Shown piece by piece: positions 60,184 to 64,000 of a stretch of DNA of 64,000 nt. The stretch covers positions 728,969 through 792,968 of the forward strand of contig NW_008709614.1 of NCBI RefSeq assembly GCF_000327385.1, in the 5' to 3' direction. This DNA is from Lottia gigantea. Taxonomy: Eukaryota > Mollusca > Gastropoda > Lottiidae. The position numbers were made by a program, and so were the translations under genes. Numbering within the stretch: the stretch's first letter is position 1; the number at the start of each line of letters is the position of its first letter. The notes under the pieces were generated by a model that saw only the letters and a program-made list of their open reading frames with translations, was not told where the DNA came from and made no database searches.

Positions 60184-62098
60184 TCGATAAAACATTATAA
60201 GATGACTACTTTTGGACTAAATTTTGATTTCATGATGAAAAGCATCCATAGGCATAAGTAATTGCAACAATTACTCAAGTACCAATAATCATCATAGTTA
60301 TTTCAGTTCTGGATTAAGATAATTAAAAGGAAAGAGTAGTTGTTTTTGAATAATTGACAGACAAAAATAATTTCAGCTAGAATATATGACTAAATAGCAT
60401 ATTCACAACATTTCTTTAATACAAAAATCTTCAAAAACTGGTTCAATATAGAAATAGTACACTTGACCTAATCCATCAAAACATTGTCCTAACTTGTTGT
60501 ACATGATCATCACACTGTTACAAAGATTTTATTTCTATTGTAGTAAAGACAACAACTGTACAGTCTTTGTTGTTTCAAGTTTTGATGTCAAGAGTCTAAA
60601 TAGCCTTTCATTGTTTGATCAAACTTGGAACATGTTTAAAAGTCAAAGTCAAAAATAACATTCTACATGTACTACTTTTTCTTTGAAAAATAAAGCTATG
60701 AAAAACGTAGTTTGTGATTTCAGCATGTTTGAAATTTGTTATTTGCATGTTTAAATATTGATTGTGATTAATGAAGATATGAAATGAGTAAAAGGTTTTT
60801 AAATATTGCTTTCCATCTAAAGATCTATAGAGGCACTACATACCATTTCTTAATTCAACTTGCCTTAGGTTAATATTAATGAGAACTTTGGACTTTTAAT
60901 GACACTCTTTGATAGAATAATGACATGTTTATTTGATCTGTTGGCATTAACAAATTGTTATGCTACAGAATAACAAGCCAAGATATCTCTACCATTATTC
61001 TGCCTTCAGGACTTAGAATTGATGTACAGTAACACATGTACAAATAGTTTTTACACAGATTTACATTGTGTGGTGGTTCAGATACAGATCATCAGCAGTT
61101 CAAATCCAGTTTATAGTCACTTTATTTTGGCAATTTCAAATTTCAACATTTAAATAAGTTTCTAATGTAATAAAACTTTACAGAGCCAACAAGTAAGATA
61201 AGGTTCTAATGGAAATGAGGATATGAGATATATTAGTTTTATCTCAATTTCTACTTGTGACCTCCAGCAGTGCTTCTGATGAAACATAGCACACACTATA
61301 TATTACAAACTTATAAACAAAAATAAAACTTGACAAAATAGAACTGTAGTAAAAATATCACACCATAGTAAACTAGACAGAATAATTCAGACCTTTACCA
61401 TAATCATTATATAGGTAGGGCTAATAATCAGAATTCAATTTCCCAAATTTTTTTTATGCCAATGTACCCTCAAAATGAAAATTGGCTTAGTCTTTTCAAA
61501 AAAAATCAAATTATGTAAAAACTTTGTTCCTATTTCTGGCAAGAGCTTTAAAAAGAGAATTTCAGTTCCTATATTTGGAATACAAGTGATTGTTTAATAA
61601 AAAGATTATGGTAAGGCCTAAGAAAGTGTATCTAATTTGTTGACATATGAGAGGTCTATATCAATTGTACTTAGCCTTGAGGGTATAATATAACTCAAAC
61701 TATTCTCAAGACAATCTAATTGATAGATCACTTGTCCAGATTTTTCACTTCATTGATTTGTGGTAAGAGAGGTGAGAAAACACCTGCCTCGACACCTTAA
61801 TTAATCAATTAATTAATTTGATTATAAACAATTTCAAGAAATATGTTCAGCATTAGCCTTCAGATATTTTGCACTCTAAAATACCACATGAGCTAGGTCT
61901 GTCATAAAGCTAAAGCCTAATAATGCATATAAATAAGATTAGTTCAAATTTCAGAAAGGCCTCTTATATATATCAAACTAAAATGAGCTTTTTGATCTTG
62001 GACAAATTGTTTCCTACCAACACAATGTCATAAGAATGAAGTAAGATAAAAAAAATTGAAAATTGGTGAATATTTACCTATTATACTGTTACGTACCT

Positions 62099-62310
62099 GT
62101 AGTGGTGACATCAAAGAATATTACACCTGTACAAGATAATTACAAATAAATCACAAATCTTCAAAAACAAATAATTAATTTTTGATAATTTCACCCACCT
62201 TGAACATATAAATGTCTAAAAACTGTAAAGTAATTAATTCGTCACTCCTTCTTACTTCGAAATGTTAAAAAGTGGGTTGATTCAATTTAGTCTCTAGCTA
62301 GCGCCATATT
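62099..62310 (-). other. Possible 5' UTR exon of the coiled-coil gene
   Basis: The minus-strand donor CACTACAG|GTACGT at 62099/62098 is strong. It lies about 200 bases downstream of a CpG-containing GCGCCATATTTAC spot (minus AATATGGCGC) that could mark a start site. This fits the coiled-coil gene, whose coding exon 1 needs an untranslated exon upstream. No transcript evidence is available. Confidence 0.35.
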
Positions 62311-62642
62311 TACAAACTATTTTCTAATAATAGAATTAGACCTATTTAATGGACTAACACATTTATAGTTGTAGGGGTATAAGATTAATTAAATTTTAAA
62401 ATGGAAAATGAAATAGATTTCATTTTATACTCATTATACCCGACAATAACAATCGATATTTTATTGCCGTAATGATAATTATTTTGAATTGAAATTAACT
62501 GGGCAAAAAGTAAAATTAAACAATTGAAATATTATAATGCCATTATCCCCCTCTAGTAGAGTCCATTATTATGAGACTTACGTCACTTCCCCCGCCGCCA
62601 TTTCTGACCTTGATGGTACGCGATACGAGTTCAGTGACCAAC
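62311..62642. promoter_or_regulatory. Likely divergent promoter of PPP4R2 and the coiled-coil gene
   Basis: Between the putative minus-strand start region and the PPP4R2 ATG is a stretch that becomes richer in GC and CpG near 62575-62640. It carries a CRE-like TTACGTCA (62578-62585), an ETS-like ACTTCC just after it, and a YY1-like GCCGCCATTT (62594-62603). These motifs are typical of TATA-less housekeeping promoters. The 5' UTR of PPP4R2 would start about here. Confidence 0.5.
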
Positions 62643-62679
62643 ATGGATAATTTAGAAGATATTTCGGACGCTTTATATG
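62643..62679 (+). CDS. PPP4R2: PPP4R2 exon 1
   Basis: ATG at 62643 and donor GTATGA. It is 12 codons plus one base (MDNLEDISDALY then split Asp). Confidence 0.88.
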
Positions 62680-63887
62680 GTATGAATAAAACAGTTTTAA
62701 CTCTATACTGTAGGCAATATTTGTTTGTGTAATTTTAGACTATAATCCTGTATATTTTCTTTCCAGATTTTCAGAAAAAGCTTCCGAAAGAATTTCCACC
62801 ATTGTTGAACGAATATTTGTGTCATGTGGCTAAGACAGGACAGACATTGTAAGTTTTTAATTGTAAACAATGACAACAATTATATAAATTTACTCATTAA
62901 TCTATCTCACAAACAATGCCTAAATCTTATACTAATAATTTGATTTTAACACCTATTCTATATGTTGTTCAAGAGGCATTATTTTGGTTAGTGAAATGTA
63001 AACAAACCAATCAAAACACTCAGAATAAATAAAGCACTGACTCAACTGTCAGTGTCAATAATCTACATGCCAAAACCTGAAACCATAACGGCATGTGCAT
63101 GTAATATTTATGAAATAGAAACATACTAGTATCAGTTATACCCCTAATAGGCCTGCCACTCAATGGCCGCTTCTTTCAGTATCATAAATTGCCAATTGCC
63201 ATGGCAGTGTTATTAAGGGCGCTTAACCACATTGAAATCATATGCTTTGGCAAACCTATCGGTAATGTTTTCAATGGTTTGGAATTTAAAGGAACAGGTG
63301 CGCTATTTTAGTCTTCATAAGTACGGTACTAGCAATGCATGAAAATCACATAACTCCGTAAAAATGCTTCATACCGGTACTAGGAATTTTACTCACTATT
63401 TCTATATGTCTTTTCTATAATCACAGAGTATCTTTAAATGATGAGCTGTCATTTGAACATTCAAATATGGATAATTCTCAACACACTTGGATTTGAAGGC
63501 CCAAGTGTCGACGGTGAGCTGTGAACACTATTACTGATTGGCTTACCTAAAAACATTCCTGTTTCTGAGATTAAAGTATGGTTGGTCAAACAAATGCAGC
63601 ATCTGTCCTAATAAGTTCTAGTTCTCGAATTGGATTTTCTCTACTTATAGGTTTACCAGCTTCCTTTATATTTTGTAATATTGAGCCAAGAACTGTACAT
63701 TTGATATTATTTTTAGGTTTCCTTGGGAAAGATTGAAGACATTTCTGAGAGCCAAGTTAGATGACGTCATGGTAAAATATAACGCTGATTTACCCTCAGA
63801 CCATTTAGTCAATAGTCCAAATGTTGAAAATGCCAAGTTTGCAGAAATGAGAGATAGAATTTTAGTTGCATTTGAAAAATTTTCTGG
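62643..63887 (+). CDS. PPP4R2: Protein phosphatase 4 regulatory subunit 2 (5' exons; continues beyond window)
   Basis: Three exons (62643-62679, 62767-62848, 63717-63887) join in frame by GT-AG splicing and give the first 97 residues or so. [20 protein letters not shown] aligns with human PPP4R2 [20 protein letters not shown], and PNVENAKFAEMRDRIL with PNVEYIPFDEMKERIL, including the spacing between blocks. In other animals PPP4R2 binds the PP4 catalytic subunit PPP4C and PPP4R3, forming a nuclear/centrosomal Ser/Thr phosphatase acting in the DNA damage response, snRNP maturation and microtubule organisation. The start is supported by the ATG following a CpG-containing upstream region and by the expected short N-terminus (MDNLEDISDALYDFQKKLP). 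Neighbouring the coiled-coil gene head to head suggests shared promoter sequence. Confidence 0.94.
62767..62848 (+). CDS. PPP4R2: PPP4R2 exon 2
   Basis: The acceptor is TTTCTTTCCAG and the donor is GTAAGT. It encodes FQKKLPKEFPPLLNEYLCHV then AKTGQT, with the LCHVAKTG signature of the family. Confidence 0.93.
62849..63716 (+). other. PPP4R2 intron 2
   Basis: 868 bases, no exon recognised. A CG-containing patch near 63150-63300 (GGCCTGCCACTCAATGGCCG) may be mobile-element debris but has no clear ends. Confidence 0.7.
63717..63887 (+). CDS. PPP4R2: PPP4R2 exon 3
   Basis: The acceptor is TTATTTTTAG and the donor is GTAAGA. It encodes FPWERLKTFLRAKLDDVMVK, then SPNVENAKFAEMRDRILVAF and EKFSG. 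It ends in phase 2, so the gene continues past the right edge. Confidence 0.93.
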
Positions 63888-64000
63888 GTAAGATTACTTT
63901 CCTTTTGTTAAAAGGTTTAAAGATCTGACTTTCTCCACTCTCTAGTCAGTGATGCAGATAAATGTAATTGGCATGAAAATGTGTACCGGTATTAAAATTT

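Larger units (their letters stand above)
57038..62098 (-). other. 5-kb 5' intron of the coiled-coil gene, with small repeats
   Basis: No coding exon recognised. It holds a mollusc-type SINE (about 57345-57560), a TTAA-flanked palindromic element (59397-59627) and a hairpin (60109-60183). Further minus-strand donor-like sites (near 58430, CATCAG|GTAAGT, and 58246, CTTCAG|GTACGC) could mark alternative untranslated exons. Confidence 0.4.

Noticed and set aside
1-64000. Retroviral, LTR, Polinton or other virus-like remnants
   Set aside because: I looked for long polyprotein-like frames, paired long terminal repeats and capsid- or polymerase-like motifs, and saw none.

Overview
This window is AT-rich (roughly two thirds A+T by eye) metazoan nuclear DNA with short exons, GT-AG introns and long introns. 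The best taxonomic clue is a dispersed repeat near 57.35 kb. Its 'GTTTGGATG...ATAAACCGAGG...GCACGTTAAAG' core resembles SINE-type repeats I remember from many mollusc genomes, so I read this as a mollusc (gastropod or bivalve). The species is not determined.

Layout, left to right. (1) 1-10.6 kb, plus strand: the 3' half of a PDZRN3/PDZRN4-type (LNX family) E3 ligase, with the end of a PDZ domain, linker exons and a 480-residue last exon ending in a PDZ-ligand tail. (2) 10.6-14.0 kb: gene-free, with a 593-bp PIF/Harbinger-like deletion derivative at 11.93-12.52 kb. (3) 14.07-27.76 kb (possibly to 28.65 kb), minus strand: a well-supported gene of at least 14 exons. It encodes a pleckstrin-homology domain followed by a complete actin fold, an architecture I cannot match to a named family. 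Two consecutive introns each hold a ~3-kb minisatellite (20-bp and 21-bp units, unrelated), leaving an 81-bp exon between them. (4) 28.7-32.3 kb: no gene seen. (5) 32.31-38.43 kb, minus strand: one uninterrupted 2040-codon frame for an acidic Ser/Thr-rich repeat protein of unknown family. (6) 38.4-48.6 kb: no convincing coding sequence. (7) 49.97-57.04 kb, minus strand: a small coiled-coil plus disordered-tail protein, with a possible last exon near 48.6 kb and a possible 5' UTR exon near 62.1-62.3 kb. (8) 62.64 kb to the right edge, plus strand: the first three exons of PPP4R2, the protein phosphatase 4 regulatory subunit 2. It faces the coiled-coil gene across a CpG-containing region with CRE-, ETS- and YY1-like motifs.

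PDZRN3 and PPP4R2 are also close neighbours on human 3p13 (from memory), so their presence within 55 kb here looks like old conserved microsynteny into which three other genes are intercalated. Nothing in the window looks like a pathway or operon. The genes are ordinary single-gene transcription units. Non-coding content is dominated by intronic minisatellites and short non-autonomous DNA transposons: a Harbinger-like element, a three-copy family with AAACCCC ends, and a TTAA-flanked palindromic element. There are also tRNA-type SINE fragments. I saw no retrovirus, LTR, Polinton or other virus-like remnant, no rRNA, no tRNA gene and no CRISPR.
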